Assembly (NCBI GenBank): GCA_963971425.1
Contig: OZ020517.1
Location: 13,890,501-13,954,500, forward strand
Reading direction: 5' to 3'
Source of the DNA: Bryoerythrophyllum caledonicum
Lineage: Eukaryota; Streptophyta; Bryopsida; Pottiales; Pottiaceae
Length of the DNA: 64,000 nucleotides
Under the pieces are notes generated by a model. The model was not told the origin of the DNA. It was given only the letters and a program-made list of their open reading frames with translations, and made no database searches. Both the position numbers and the translations under genes were made by a program. Each line of letters starts with the position of its first letter. Positions within the stretch are counted from its first letter, which is position 1. Below are positions 35,521 through 47,202 of the stretch, in pieces.

Positions 35521-38130
35521 ATGTTGGACATCAACCTGTTCCGCGCGGAGAAGGGCGGCGACCCGGAGCGCATCCGCGAGTCGCAGCGTCGTCGCCACAG
35601 CAGCGTGGAGCTGGTGGACGAGGTGGTGGCGCTGGACCAGGAATGGCGTCGGAAGCAGTACGACGTGGAGGTCAAGCGCAAGGAGGTGAACCAGGTGCAG
35701 GACGGGATCAAGGCGAAGAAGATGGCCATGTCGAAGGCGGCCAAGGGCGGCAAGGAGGACGAGAAGGCGGCGTTGGAGCGCGAGGCCGCGGAGCTTCTCG
35801 CGGAGAAGACGCGCCTCGAGGACCAGAAGGCGTCCTTGGAGGTCGAGGCCGCGAAGTGCAAGACCATCATGGAGTCCAAGCTGCGCCTTGTCGGGAACTT
35901 GGTGCACGACTCCGTGCCTGTGGATAACAACGAGGTAGGGTGATGCTCGTGACGTTGAATTTCAGTTTCACGTTTCGTTCACAACGTGGTTATTCTATTG
36001 AACAGGACAACAACGTCGTTGTTCGGACCTGGGGAACTCCGAGAGAAGAAGCTGGTCTCGTGAACCATGTTGACCTTGTGAGCAAATTGGGAATCGTTGA
36101 GCTTGAGGCAGGTAATGTAATCCGATCATTAATCATTTGAAGTAGCTTTTTGTCAATGCCTCCGTTTTGAGAGCACTTTATACCAATGGAAAATGGCTTG
36201 TGGTTTGATTCTGGTTTCGTTTTTCGTAGGCACTGATGTTGCTGGAGGACGGGGCTACTTCTTGAAGCAGTATGGAGTGATGTTGAACCAAGCTCTTATC
36301 AATTTCGGCCTATCATTTTTGATTAAGCGAGGGTACACGCTGCTCCAGACTCCGTTTTTCATGCGACAGGAGGTCATGGCGCAGTGCGCTCAATTGGCGC
36401 AGTTTGATGAGGAGCTCTACAAGGTGAGGAGTAGTATTTGGTAGCAACTTCAACTCATGTTGGCAGACTTGTGAGCAGCGTTGGAATCGAGTACTCATTG
36501 ACCCTCTCGGTGCTGTTTTTTCGCAGGTGACAGGGGAAGGCGATGACAAGTATTTGATTGCAACTGCAGAACAACCTTTGTGCGCTTTGCATCGGAACCA
36601 ATGGATGGACACTAAGGCAGTGCCTATGAAGTAAATGATCTACCCACGTAGTGATTTGTTGTTAGTTGTATCCGACGTAGAGATTAATTCTATGACATGA
36701 TGTACGTGAATTGCTTTTATTGGTCCCTTGAGTTTTTGATGCCGGAGCAGTTTTCCTCAGCTGCAAACTAGGGTACGACTCATTTCGCTTGTATTTCTGC
36801 ATCGTTTAAGTGTGTCGGTTGGTTGTGTGTAGATATGCTGGTTATTCGACCTGCTTTAGAAAGGAGGCAGGTTCTCATGGAAGAGACACCCTTGGAATAT
36901 TCCGCGTTCATCAGTTTGAGAAGGTGGAGCAATTCTGCATCACAAGCCCTAACGATGACGATTCCTGGAAAATGTTCGAGGAAATGATCAAGAATTCGGA
37001 AGAATTCTATCAGCAGGTATTGCAACTTACATTATTGTGGTTATGTGTTTGTTAGAATCCGAAGATGCCAATGTTCTTAAGGCTCTACATACTTTGTCAT
37101 GCTCCATCATGCTATACTTTGTCATGTTCTATCATGCCACCGTTAAATCTGCAAATTTCTACGAAATTATATTCCAGCCAGTACGTTGGCTCGTAGAGCT
37201 TCATAGTGATGGTGTGCAGTAGTGTAAGCGGCTCAGTATGGATCGTTCTCCCACGTTCTTCTCATGTGCACACGCTGGGATGTTAAGTTTCTATGTTAAC
37301 CAGGCTCTCTGCTGGTATGTAGTTGGGTCTTCCATATCGGGTGGTGTCCATTGTTTCTGGAGCGCTGAACGACGCTGCCGCCAAGAAGTACGATTTGGAG
37401 GCATGGTTCCCAGCTTCCAAGACGTTCCGTGAGCTTGTGTCATGCTCCAACTGCACAGATTACCAAGCCAGGAATCTCGAGATCCGCTATGGTCAGAAAA
37501 AGGTAAGCTTCTTTTCAGCTCAAATCATCTTTTAATTGTAATAAGTACGATCTTTTTGGAAGCAGAATAGGGTTACTGCAGTCGACTAGTATGATTGGTC
37601 TCTCTTGTGGATTTTAATGACCCCTTGATTGCGTTATGCAGATGAATGACCAAGTCAAGAACTACTGTCATCTTTTGAACTCTACTCTCACCGCAACTGA
37701 GAGAACCCTATGCTGCATTCTTGAGAATTACCAGACACCAGAAGGTGTGAGGGTTCCAAAGGTGTTGCAACCTTTCATGTTGGACACCGAGTTCCTTCCC
37801 TTCACAGAAACCTCTAAGAAGGACACCAAGAAGGATACCAAGAGAGACGCAAAGCCGAAGAATCCTCCGACCAAGGTACAACGATATTTCACATGGTTCT
37901 AGTACTACTTGGTTACATGAAAGAATTGTCACGTGTGGGTGTATGTTCGTATTTGAATTTACAATTTGAATCATGTGTTGCAAACTGCTGAAATGGTAGT
38001 GCAAGGGTTTGACCATGTCGTTATTTGTCTCTTCACTTGTGGTTAGGTTCCAGTCGCGGGAGCTCAAGAAAAGAAAGTCGGTACAGATAATGCCTCTGGT
38101 ACACCTGACATTCACCAACTGAAACTTTAG
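35521..38130 (+). CDS. SerRS: cytosolic seryl-tRNA synthetase, 8 exons
   Basis: Class II aminoacyl-tRNA synthetase that charges tRNA-Ser with serine in the cytosol. Exons: 35521-35934, 36006-36111, 36230-36423, 36527-36630, 36833-37016, 37323-37502, 37642-37875, 38047-38130, joining to 499 residues. The N-terminal coiled-coil arm (residues about 30-120, [20 protein letters not shown] onward, Lys/Glu-rich) binds the long variable arm of tRNA-Ser. The catalytic core shows motif 1 around [20 protein letters not shown], motif 2 as [22 protein letters not shown], and motif 3 as [18 protein letters not shown]. After FLPF there is a Lys-rich tail with the repeat [11 protein letters not shown], longer than in many plant enzymes. 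A double telo-box lies just upstream. It appears intact. Confidence 0.97.
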
Positions 38131-39470
38131 ATTGAGTACCAATGGGTCTAAATTCTTTTCCTCTAGCAGATGTAGAATGACATAGCCAGGCCTTCTCAAG
38201 CTTTAGGACAATTGTCACTTCCACCATTTTAATCGGATTCTTTGCGCTCTTTCCATGAATTTGAGTTGTACGCTGGATTTTGTCTGCCTATTGTGCATTG
38301 AATACGCCGGTTCTCCTATTTCTTTCTTTTCTAGAGTCGCTTACAAATAGTCTTCGTTCATGATTTTCTTTCAATCTTGAGGGACAGCCTTAATACATGT
38401 TCTTCACGCAATATGTAGTGATTGTTGGTCGCACTTACAAATCGAGTGTAGAGTATTTCTTTTCAGGTGGACTTGAGCTGAGTAGTCGGCTTAGGTTGGA
38501 CACGAGGTGGCTTTCAGTGGGCGCCAGACGGCATTTCTCTCACACTAGACATCTCGCATCTTTTCGCACTGCTTCTCTGTCAAGTGTGGCCGCGAGATTT
38601 ATTGCTCTTCTTTTGTAGCTGGGTCCATCGCTCCAGAATATTGCCGTGATTCATTGAATTTCACTCAATTTTGTGTTGATGGTTTTTCGGACAAGCTATT
38701 TGAAGGAAATTCTCGTACACACTTTCAAAGTGTGGAAATTGTTTACTCTGTATGGAAAATTGTATGGAAAATTGTTTTCAAGTGAGAGTGTTTTGATGCA
38801 TCATTCAGCCAAGGCGACAACTAAAAGCTAGTCACGTGTACATTTAGCGCATTGTTTTCCCAACCCCTTCACTCAGCTTGACATTAACTGACATTTTCCT
38901 CAATAAACAGTGAGGTAATTAGCAGTGAATATCAAGCTACACCTAATTCCATAGTTAGTGTAGTGAACATCCATCGCAAGTCATCCTTCTTTCGTCAATC
39001 TTAGTCTACATCGTGAATATTGAGGGAAAAAAATTCCACAACCTTTGAGGAAATCAAGAAAATCCTCATCGGCTCACAGTCTCTCAATCTAAGATCATTT
39101 TTCTTGTTCAAAGCCACTTCTCATTCTAATAAATCTCTCGATCTGAGCCACTTCAAAGTTCTTAATCTCATCATTGACAAGATCTTCCAGTTTGTTTGTC
39201 AACGGATTTCACGGCTCATTGTTTTCTTAAGACATTTAACCAATTTCGAGTTATTAATTTTCCAATGATTTTTTCATCCAAAAAAAAAAAACTTCTAGCA
39301 TCAATTCGAAAGTTGAAACCTAGAGAATTCTCAGTCACCTTATAATCTCTCAAACTACGATCATTTTTCAACAGTTCTTAATCTCATTATTGCCAACATC
39401 TTTCGGTTGGTGATCTCATTGTTTTTAGAGTGAGGACGCTAAGCTAGGGTTACACTGCTTCACACCTTAA
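38131..39470. other. SerRS 3' region and intergenic DNA
   Basis: Likely contains the SerRS 3' UTR. A 73-codon open frame at 38397-38618 lacks any recognisable domain. Between about 39040 and 39400 AATCTCTC/CTTAATCTCAT-type words are repeated loosely. No gene is called. Confidence 0.35.
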
Positions 39471-39474
39471 GTTA

Positions 39475-39696
39475 TTAGTTGTAGTAGAGCTCCAGGCCCA
39501 TGCCGTCGTGGATCTCGTAGTCGGCGAGCGTGATGTGGTCCTTGTAAATGGTGTACCACTTCTGGATCCGGATCTTCTCGGGCCGCGTCCCGGTCTGCCC
39601 GGCCACCAGCTTCTTCAAGTCGCCGATGGTGTCGTCCTCGTTACACTTGACGCGCACCTTCTTCCCGAGCCGGTCGTTCAGCACCACCTCAATCAT
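39475..39696 (-). CDS. UBL5: ubiquitin-like protein 5 (UBL5/HUB1), copy 2
   Basis: A second 73-residue UBL5. It differs from copy 1 at three positions (KCNEDD instead of KCNQDD, LVAGQTG instead of LVAAQTG, ITLADYE instead of ITLGDYE). The terminal YY and KWYTIYKDH core are intact. The G-to-A change before DYEIHDGM departs from the usual family sequence, so copy 1 may be the more conserved version. The frame is open upstream of the ATG, but the start is fixed by the family length. The segment just upstream contains GGTTAGTG as in copy 1, without the CAG acceptor, so the 5' UTR intron may be absent here. Role: non-covalent spliceosome modifier. Confidence 0.95.
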   Translation of the reverse strand: MIEVVLNDRLGKKVRVKCNEDDTIGDLKKLVAGQTGTRPEKIRIQKWYTIYKDHITLADYEIHDGMGLELYYN

Positions 39697-40235
39697 GGCT
39701 CCTGCCTCCTTCTCACTAACCAAGAATTTGTACACGATTAAAAAAAAACACGCACACTCACACACACCCCTCAACGTGCAATCCCTGCCGAAAAACACCA
39801 CAACAACTAGATACGCAACCCTAAAATGCTACAAACCTCACCTCATATAACCCATCCCGATGAAAACGTAAAAGCAAAAAGCGGAAAAGGAAAAGCGTCG
39901 AGAGAACTCTGGAGACTTCGAGGATCTCGAAAGGGGATCTCGAACGGGATCTGGAATGGGCCTATGAGTGGCGTCGGGACCCAGTTGCGTACCTCGACTT
40001 TAAATGAGCACCTCGAACATTCTAGAACCATAACGTTAATTTCTACATGCGCCTAGGTTTGGAACACTTTTATAATTGAGGAGTATATTAGAAGAAATTG
40101 AATCTAGAAAACATTTGAATTGTGCCTGCAATTTGTCACCATCACTAAGGGGAAGGTTTATGCAACTAATGAATGTTCTGAGAGAGTTTGAGTTATCTCA
40201 GAACAACCCTTTGGTGGTTGTGAGACATGCATATG

Positions 40236-40987
40236 GTAACATATTTTCCTCTTAGAATACAAAAAATGTATTCAAACTTAGCAAGACATACACCTCTCGT
40301 TTGCTTCAACTATCATCTCTCATTTGGAGGTCATTTCAATCAATCATGTTCAAATAGGACAATGTACAGTACATGTATTCTTTTGCAACTTCTCAAACAT
40401 GTAGTACGTGCAACAATGATCCATATGTCATTGGATCGGACTCAACACAAATCCAAACTTATGTAACTACTGTATACAATAGATCAATTCTTACACCTTA
40501 AACCTCACCTACACAATATATGTGGCTTGTCAAACCTTTAACCCTTAAACGTCAAAAGGTGCCACTGTTGGTCACATTATTCTTCATGAAGAGTGTCGTG
40601 TTTGAACATGATAAGGTTCACATGTTGAAATGATCTCCAAACCTAAGACGCCAGATGAAAAATCTTCAATCTAAATATGTAAGTCTTGCTAAAACTTTAG
40701 TACATTTTCTATATTCTACAAAGTAAAACACATGCATAAATACCCTACTAATTGGTCAGGTTTGTACATAAAAAATTCAGAATTGAGACCGTCCAAAATT
40801 TCTAGAAAATATAAGGAATTTGTCTGAGGTGATACCTAAGTAATGCCAAGGTCATACCTAGGCAATACCTTAACACCTAGGTGATGCCCTTTGTGGCCAA
40901 ACCACTGTGGTTTGGAAAAAACAGTCAATTCGACAGGAAGTGTCCGAAACCCGACCGATGCATACGGTTCTGATGTTCAAGGGTTAA
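40236..40987 (+). repeat. dispersed repeat family R, copy 2, with inverted halves
   Basis: Blocks shared with 16790-17300 occur in order. Within this copy TAGAATACAAAAAATGTATT-TTAGCAAGACATACAC (about 40253-40292) is inversely repeated as GTAAGTCTTGCTAAAAC and TACATTTTCTATATTCTA (about 40680-40718), giving a foldback shape. A TTAA|CCCTTAAACGTC terminus at 40538 and an opposite GATGTTCAAGGG|TTAA end at 40984-40987 suggest a TTAA-targeting element within or overlapping it. Confidence 0.5.
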
Positions 40988-40993
40988 CGGTTA

Positions 40994-41242
40994 GAGCATC
41001 TCCACCCCTTGCGGGGAAACGCCCACCACAAAGGGTGGAGATGGCGTTGGTGAGAGCAAACGGGAGGGGGGTTGCGGTCTCCCCCCTGCACCCGTCAGCA
41101 CCGCGCCCACAGCAAAAGGCACCCCGCCCACAGCAAAAGGCCCACAGGCAGGCCCGACGCCGCTAACCCGGGCGGCAGCTAGCCTGGCGCCGGGGCTTGT
41201 TTTTTTTTTAATTATTTGTTTTTTTAATTATTATTATTATTA

Positions 41243-41275
<33 letters not shown>

Positions 41276-43658
41276 TAATAAATTTTTTGTTTTTTGGGTT
41301 TTTTAAATTATTATAAAAAATACTAATATTCATAATGCATATTTGCTCGTTTTTTTCCCTTTTTTTATCTTTTTATTTTTGGTTTATAGTTTTCATATCT
41401 TTTTAAGTATTTAACCCCTAAAAGACCACGACCACTTTCGCTCTAAAACCAGTCCAAAACTATCACTACCAAAAAAAGACATGAAAATCACATTTTAAAG
41501 TGAATTTCAGATTTTCATGTAGAAATAAACAAAAAAAATAGGGTGGATCCATTAACACAGAAATGTGCACCCTAGAACCAAACATGAACATGTTCGCAAG
41601 GAACATGTTTTAGAAACACATGCCTAAACAAGACCATAGAAGAAAATGTCTGTGAAAGTAAAAATTTGAGAACCAGCCGCTTCGTATCAAGTGTGGTAAG
41701 AATCATGATTCGCCTCTGCACCAAAAACATAAAGTGCGATCAAATTGAAGCAACCGAGGGGTATAAATTCTTCTCCTACATAACTATAGAATGACATAAA
41801 CAAGTACAATAAGTAGAACTATGCTCTCACAATCAGGAACAAAAGAGGTTGCGAGAATAAATTGTGTGTAAATTCAAGATACCTTTCGCTGGGACCAGTA
41901 CCGTCCTCATCTGCTGGTGGAGGAACGACCCCTGTGACCTCTGGAGAGTCATCATCTCGATCGCTTGCAAGAGTCTGAACATCAAAAAAAAAGTACGCTA
42001 AGAAGACATATCTTTGGTAGATATGTTAATGTAATTAGCATTGAAGTTATAATAAAATAGAATGTAGAATTTGTACATTGGGATTTGCAAGTTCAATTGC
42101 GGGAACAACTGCTTCTGCAGTTGTAGAAGCGGCCATAGATGCCTTCAGTTCTGTGAGCGCTTTCTGGCGGAGTAAGGTGAAGTATTCAGCGGCATCGGGA
42201 TCTAGTTTTGACAAGTCTTTTTTGAAGATCTTCCTCATGTTTGCAATCTTCATCTCCGCCGTTCTATCTTTGTGTGATGTTGCTAAGTTTTTTGTGGCAA
42301 TCTTAAAGTCTTCATCAAGGTTCTTTGCAATCACGTCGAGCTTCAAAAGTGCCTTCGCTTTCTTATTACCCATAGGGCGCTCCACTCCGCTCGCCTGTGC
42401 TACAATGGCTGATCCCTCCTTCTCTGGCTCCTACGACGTAGACGACGTGCCAATCTTCCTCTTTCCTTCTACGGTTCGAGCCTTAAACTTCTCCTTGTCA
42501 CGAAGATATTGCCAGCACTCGATGTATCCAAATGTTTTTTTCTTCTCGCCACCTCCACCATAAAAGTCCAAGTACAATTTCTTTGCCTCTCGAATTTCGT
42601 CTTCTTGATTCCACCGGACTTCCTCATCTGCAGCACCTGCTCGTAGAAACCGGTGAACTTAGAAACGTCCTTGGAGATCTCTTGCCACTTTGTATCAAGA
42701 GATCGCGCACCCCGAGACGCAAGGTCAGGATTGCGGGGCTGCAAGTTCTCGTACGCCTTTTTAATCTTCTCCCAAAAAGATTCCCGAGGTTGATTCGTAC
42801 CTCTTGCGGAATCCTGGGAGGTGGTAACCCAGGCACGACATAGTCGCACGCACTCATCTGGCGTGAAGTTGGTGCCCCGGGGAGCTTTGGGAGCATTTGT
42901 AGAAGTCATAGTGGCGGATCTACGTCAACAATGTGGACACTCAAAAGAACCGTGCAAAAGTAACCCTAAACCTTAATTTGAACCAATAGTAGTTACCCTA
43001 AACCAATATTGAACCACATGAATATGCTTCTTGCTAAAACTTAATAATTCTCTAGGAAGAAAATTTTAAGAAAGTGTGAGGGGAAAGTGGTTTACGTGAA
43101 GCAAATAACGTACATATATTATGGTTTCCATAATAATGAAGAAGGAGAAGCAAAATGATGGGAAGGAGTTCTTTGATAGTGAAGGCGAGCAAAAATAAAA
43201 GAAAGGAAAAAAAAAAAAAGAATAAGATGAGGCAATAAAGTGCACTTAAGTGCATTTCCAACTATCAATAAAAAATTTCAAAAAAAATAAAAGTTTCAAA
43301 AAAATTAAAAAATAAAATAACAATAAAAACTTCGAACTGTCAATATTATAAAAAAAATTTAAATTTAAAAAAAAAATTAAAAAAATCTACTACGCTGGCC
43401 CTGGCTGCACGGCCTACTGGCCGTGAGGCACCGTACAGCCGCTAGCCGGCTGTAAAGCCAGGCAGCCACAGGCCGTTGGCCACTGGCCGGCCAAGACGGG
43501 GCCCCGGGGAACTTCGGCAGTTCCCCGTCGAGGGGGCCCTGTCACGGGGAAACCCCGCCCCTGTTTGCCGTAGTGCTGCATGCGGTGGGGCGGCCGTGCC
43601 ACCCGCCACAGTTTTTTTTCCCTATTTGCCGGGTTACTATGGCGGGGTGGAGATGCTC
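40994..43658. mobile_element. PIF/Harbinger-type DNA transposon (2.67 kb), no transposase
   Basis: Terminal inverted repeats GAGCATCTCCACCCC (40994-41008) and the reverse GGGGTGGAGATGCTC (43644-43658) are flanked on both sides by TTA (40991-40993 and 43659-43661), the trinucleotide target of PIF/Harbinger elements. The GAGCATCTCCA terminus is typical of this superfamily in plants. The interior encodes a Myb/NAM-type ORF1 on the minus strand, but no DDE transposase frame is present. AT-homopolymer tracts fill 41200-41420 and 43200-43390. Confidence 0.9.
41881..42909 (-). pseudogene. Harbinger ORF1, Myb/trihelix-like DNA-binding protein, frameshifted
   Basis: The start at 42909 (MTSTNAPKAPRGTNFTPDE) leads into a Myb/SANT-like domain: ECVRLCRAWVTTSQDS, FWEKIKKAYENLQP, RSLDTKWQEISKDVSKF. 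This is the ORF1 protein that pairs with the transposase in PIF/Harbinger elements. Near 42625 the frame shifts. The correct continuation (NQEDEIREAKKLYLDFYGGGGEKK) is in another frame. A TAG stop follows around 42433, then the NAM-associated C-terminal helix region runs 42385-42080 (MGNKKAKALLKLDVIAKNLDE, LRQKALTELKAS). A last exon-like piece is at 41977-41881. The shift plus stop suggest a broken gene, although an unrecognised intron is possible. Confidence 0.7.
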
Positions 43659-43905
43659 TTAGTATACCGAAGATACATGGGTAATATCGTGGTTCATAAC
43701 CCGGTGACACCATGGTATTCAAAACCTACCCAGACAAAATCGTCGTATACCCGTAAGATACCATAGCTCTCTACGGACACTACCCTATTGATGCTGGGGT
43801 TCAGACCCGCTAGCTGGTTTGTGCTTGGGTGATACAGCTCTCCTACCCTTTCGACTGCAAGTTGCTGCACCGAAATGCCCAGAACGGGTATTGTGCAGGT
43901 ATTGG

Positions 43906-43967
43906 AAACCCTAAATGGAGGCAGTTGAGAGGAGCGAGAGATGGTAGTAAAGCAGTAGCTAGGGTTT
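43906..43967 (+). promoter_or_regulatory. telo-boxes upstream of RPS15
   Basis: AAACCCTA at 43906-43913 and its reverse TAGGGTTT at 43960-43967 lie about 100-160 bp before the start codon. Paired telo-boxes are known in plant ribosomal protein promoters. Confidence 0.5.
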
Positions 43968-44067
43968 GGAGCTCTTTCTCTTTCACCCTCTACTCTGGGT
44001 TGTCGTGCTCTCTCGCTTGGCCGCCGCGTCTCTCCGAGCTTTTGCGCCCCTCTTCCATCTCTCCACC

Positions 44068-45146
44068 ATGGTACGTCGGTTTTGCTTCTTGCCGTGTTGA
44101 TTTTTTTGAGGGTACTGGGCTTTAGGTTTTGATGGACGGGTTTGGGTTTTTCTGGTTGTGTCAGGCGGACCCTGCTGTGGACGTTGAGATTCAGGCGCCC
44201 AAGAAGAGAACGTTCAAGAAGTTTACCTTTCGGGGAGTGGATCTCGATGCGCTCCTTGACATGAGCTCTGATGAGCTTGTGGAGCTCTTCCACGCCCGTG
44301 CACGCCGCAGGTTTGTTTACTAGTCTTCGCGGAAATCCCTAGGGCATGTGTGACCTTCGAGTGCACGCTGGGTGAATACACATGTCGCGAAATCGTCTGC
44401 CATTATTGGGATATCGCATTCGGCTTACATGCATCCTTCCTTTCCTCGGTACTGTTAAGTTCCAGCTTGCAGAGGATGTGGTTTCAAGTCTCGACTCCCT
44501 CCTTACGCTTTTGTTTGGTTGCCACGGAGTCTTTAAGGATGTGGGTATTAGGTCGCGCTCCCTTAAGGTTTACAACGATGTGGATATTGGTTGACAAGAT
44601 TTTTCGATAGGGTAATTCCTTTAAGTCGTGAACGGCGTAGACTATTAGCTTTTCTTACGTTCGAGCTGCGTTAGTGGAACTGAAGGAAACCGTACGTTCT
44701 CGCAGGTTCCAGCGTGGTTTGAAGCGCAAGCCTATGGCTTTGATCAAGAAGCTCCGCAAGGCTAAGCGTGAGGCACCAGCTGGTGAGAAGCCTGACCCCG
44801 TGAGGACTCACCTTCGCAACATGATTATCGTCCCCGAGATGATCGGTAGCGTTATTGGTGTGTACAACGGAAAGACCTTCAACCAGGTTGAGATCAAGGT
44901 ACCGTAAATTCAGTACCTTCTTCCATGTACTGTGTGAGAGCAACACGAATTTCTTGTCATCACATACACCTACCCTTCTGGAGAATGATAGCGTCTTTTC
45001 TACTTTTTGATTTGTATTTTGTCGTTGTGCAGCCCGAGATGATTGGACACTACTTGGCTGAGTTCTCCATCTCGTACAAGCCTGTGAAGCATGGTAGACC
45101 CGGTATCGGTGCTACCCACTCTTCCCGGTTCATCCCTCTCAAGTAG
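44068..45146 (+). CDS. RPS15: 40S ribosomal protein S15 (uS19), 4 exons
   Basis: Component of the small ribosomal subunit head near the decoding site. Exon 1 holds only the ATG (44068-44070), followed at once by GTACGT. Such an intron right after the start codon is common in ribosomal protein genes. Further exons are 44165-44310, 44706-44898 and 45033-45146, giving 151 residues, the family length. Features seen: [90 protein letters not shown] and the basic end [18 protein letters not shown]. All junctions are GT-AG and in frame. The promoter has telo-boxes, and the Harbinger element ends about 410 bp upstream of the start. Confidence 0.97.
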
Positions 45147-45508
45147 ATACAACAGGGAATAGTGGAGCGGCTGGTCCCATTGTACACTCTTTTCCTGTTC
45201 GTTTCAGTTGGCATGGATAAGATCGTTGATGAATGAAAGTTGCTGCCGAGGTGGTTATCCCGATCATCAAGTTGGCCTGTCTTTGTTTTGTCACTGACAA
45301 TTTTCCCTTGAATGATTGTTTTCCTAAAAGCGTCACATATGTAACGTCAGAGTTTCATTGAATTCCGGTCGGCCTTTCGGTTCTGTCGTTGTAGAACAAG
45401 AGTTAGTAAGAAGTGAGCTTTCACTGAAACATGCTGATAGAAGACGAGATTAACGAGATAAGTTCTTAACTTAGATAGTTTTCTCGACCTATATTGAAAG
45501 TTTCACTT

Positions 45509-46301
45509 CTACTCCCATTGCACAGGAATTGCTCTAGAGACACGTGGAGGGGCTTCGTAAGTCTTGTCTTTAGGGACGTAAACTGTGAGCACACCGTTCT
45601 CGATCTTGATCTTCATGGTATTCACGCGAGCGTCGCTCGGAAGCTGGAAACGTCTCATGAACGTCTTGTTCTGGTTGCGCTCCACGCTGTGCCATGTCCC
45701 ACCGTCGTCGTCCGTGTCCTCCCGTCTCCGACCCACAATCTGCAGCATGTTTCCATCTTCCACCGTGACCTTCACGTCCTCTTTTGTCAGGCCTGATGTC
45801 AACAAGAATTGAAACAGTCACAACGTCAAATTCTAGGTTGTGACTAGAGAAGATTTGAATGAGGATATTGGTCCCATCAATCCAAGATTACATTTCACAT
45901 GTTCCTCTGAATCAGACGCGAGATACACCCTATGTTGACTTTTTTTCCATGTAAGAGATATTCGTGAAATCACCCAAAGATTGCAAAAAAAGAGAGAATA
46001 TTTTAATAAAAATTCGCAAATAACTCCGACTTTCCCTAAATCCTCTAAGTTTGTGTCACTACCAGGAAGATCTGCCTTGAAGATGCGGTTGTCTCCAGTC
46101 TCATTCCAGTCCACGCGAGTGCCAGGCGAGCAGAAATCCGAGAAGCGCGACATGGGACCTTGCCACAGAGCCCCAAACGCATCGAAGGGGTCAGTCGCAA
46201 GAGCATCACATGGTCACTTGACTTACTTCTCCAGGCCCCTTGTACTTGGTCAGGGCCTTGTCATCCTGGCGGCGGTGATGCTGCTGCTTCTCCAGCGCCA
46301 T
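45509..46301 (-). CDS. small heat-shock protein (Hsp20/alpha-crystallin family)
   Basis: ATP-independent chaperone that binds unfolding proteins. The alpha-crystallin domain is clear: exon 46153-46063 (MSRFSDF, RVDWNETGDNRIFKADLPG) joins exon 45792-45509 (LTKEDVKVTVEDGNMLQIVG, RNQNKTFMRRFQLP, ENGVLTVYVPKDK, end PVQWE). The GVLTV motif and plant class I-like VDWNET are seen. Upstream coding text continues (ATDPFDAFGALWQGPMSRF). A possible first segment, MALEKQQHHRRQDDKALTK, starts at 46301, but it is in another frame and only about 50 bp separates the two, too short for a normal intron. So the N-terminus is either frameshifted or begins elsewhere, and the MSRF start (124 residues) is the minimum. 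The family is usually about 150-160 residues. Confidence 0.85.
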
Positions 46302-47200
46302 TCCTTCGTGCTCCAATGCGATTTTACAATGATATCAGCATAAAGTGAACACTCCACGCTTTTGACTGAACTGTGATAATCGTACGAGTTCGGTATACAT
46401 AGGCATTCCGACAGCAGGCAATTTTGATTCTGTGCGCACCTCGTTGACATACCCTAGCGGCCGAAGTTCGGTTCTCAAGAGAGTACCGGTAAGGTACGAA
46501 GCTTTCGGTGAAACGGTATCAGACTAGAATTAGTGTATGGGTCTCCATTCACGTTGACACTCCTACTGTGACAGCTCAAGTCACGAAGATTCCTCGTAGT
46601 AAAGTTCAGTAACTACACACGCTGCTGTCTCATGAGTCGGGCAATCTTACGACACTAAGTTACACGAGAGCAACAGCGAGAAGAATGAGAAGGGGCGTCG
46701 ATGGATTTTGAAGGTGAAGAGATGCATGTCAACAGATTTGTCTGAACGCCAGAACCCAAATTGCAATCATCAAGAAACCGTTAAAAGGTAAATCCCCATC
46801 TCACCATACGAACATTACGACAGGTCAACGAGATGCCACAACCAGCGTTTCCATGTCGCCAAAATAGTAAACAGGTCATGTTCCAATCTGCCACGACCGA
46901 TTCCAAATACATGAAGAATGCCCCTAACGAAACACAGTGGCAAGGAAAGAACTAGAAAATGCGGGAGATACATAAGAACGCGAAAATAGCCACGAATCTA
47001 CAGAAATACACCGTACAGATACTCACGCGAAAAACAGATACGCTTGCAAGTGTATATCATAGTAGACTCAAGCACACCGAAGACAAGAGGTGAAATGCAG
47101 TACTGTCCACAGGGAGGAGTATTTAACTGCTTTTCTTGTATTGTTCATGAATGACATAATACCCCAAAATGCCCTCTGGTAAGGGTAATCAGAAGTGAGA
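46302..47200. other. intergenic region between small HSP and RPS9
   Basis: Promoter of the small HSP gene and 3' region of RPS9 (both minus strand). GAA and TTC words occur near 46462-46505, but no perfect heat-shock element (nGAAnnTTCn) was found by eye. No further gene is seen. Confidence 0.35.
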
Positions 47201-47202
47201 AT

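Noticed and set aside
35419-35930. Long minus-strand frames opposite SerRS exon 1 (162 and 199 residues)
   Set aside because: These are shadows of the GC-rich coiled-coil-encoding exon of seryl-tRNA synthetase.
46450-46520. Heat-shock element upstream of the small HSP
   Set aside because: GAA and TTC words are present but their spacing does not match the nGAAnnTTCn consensus.
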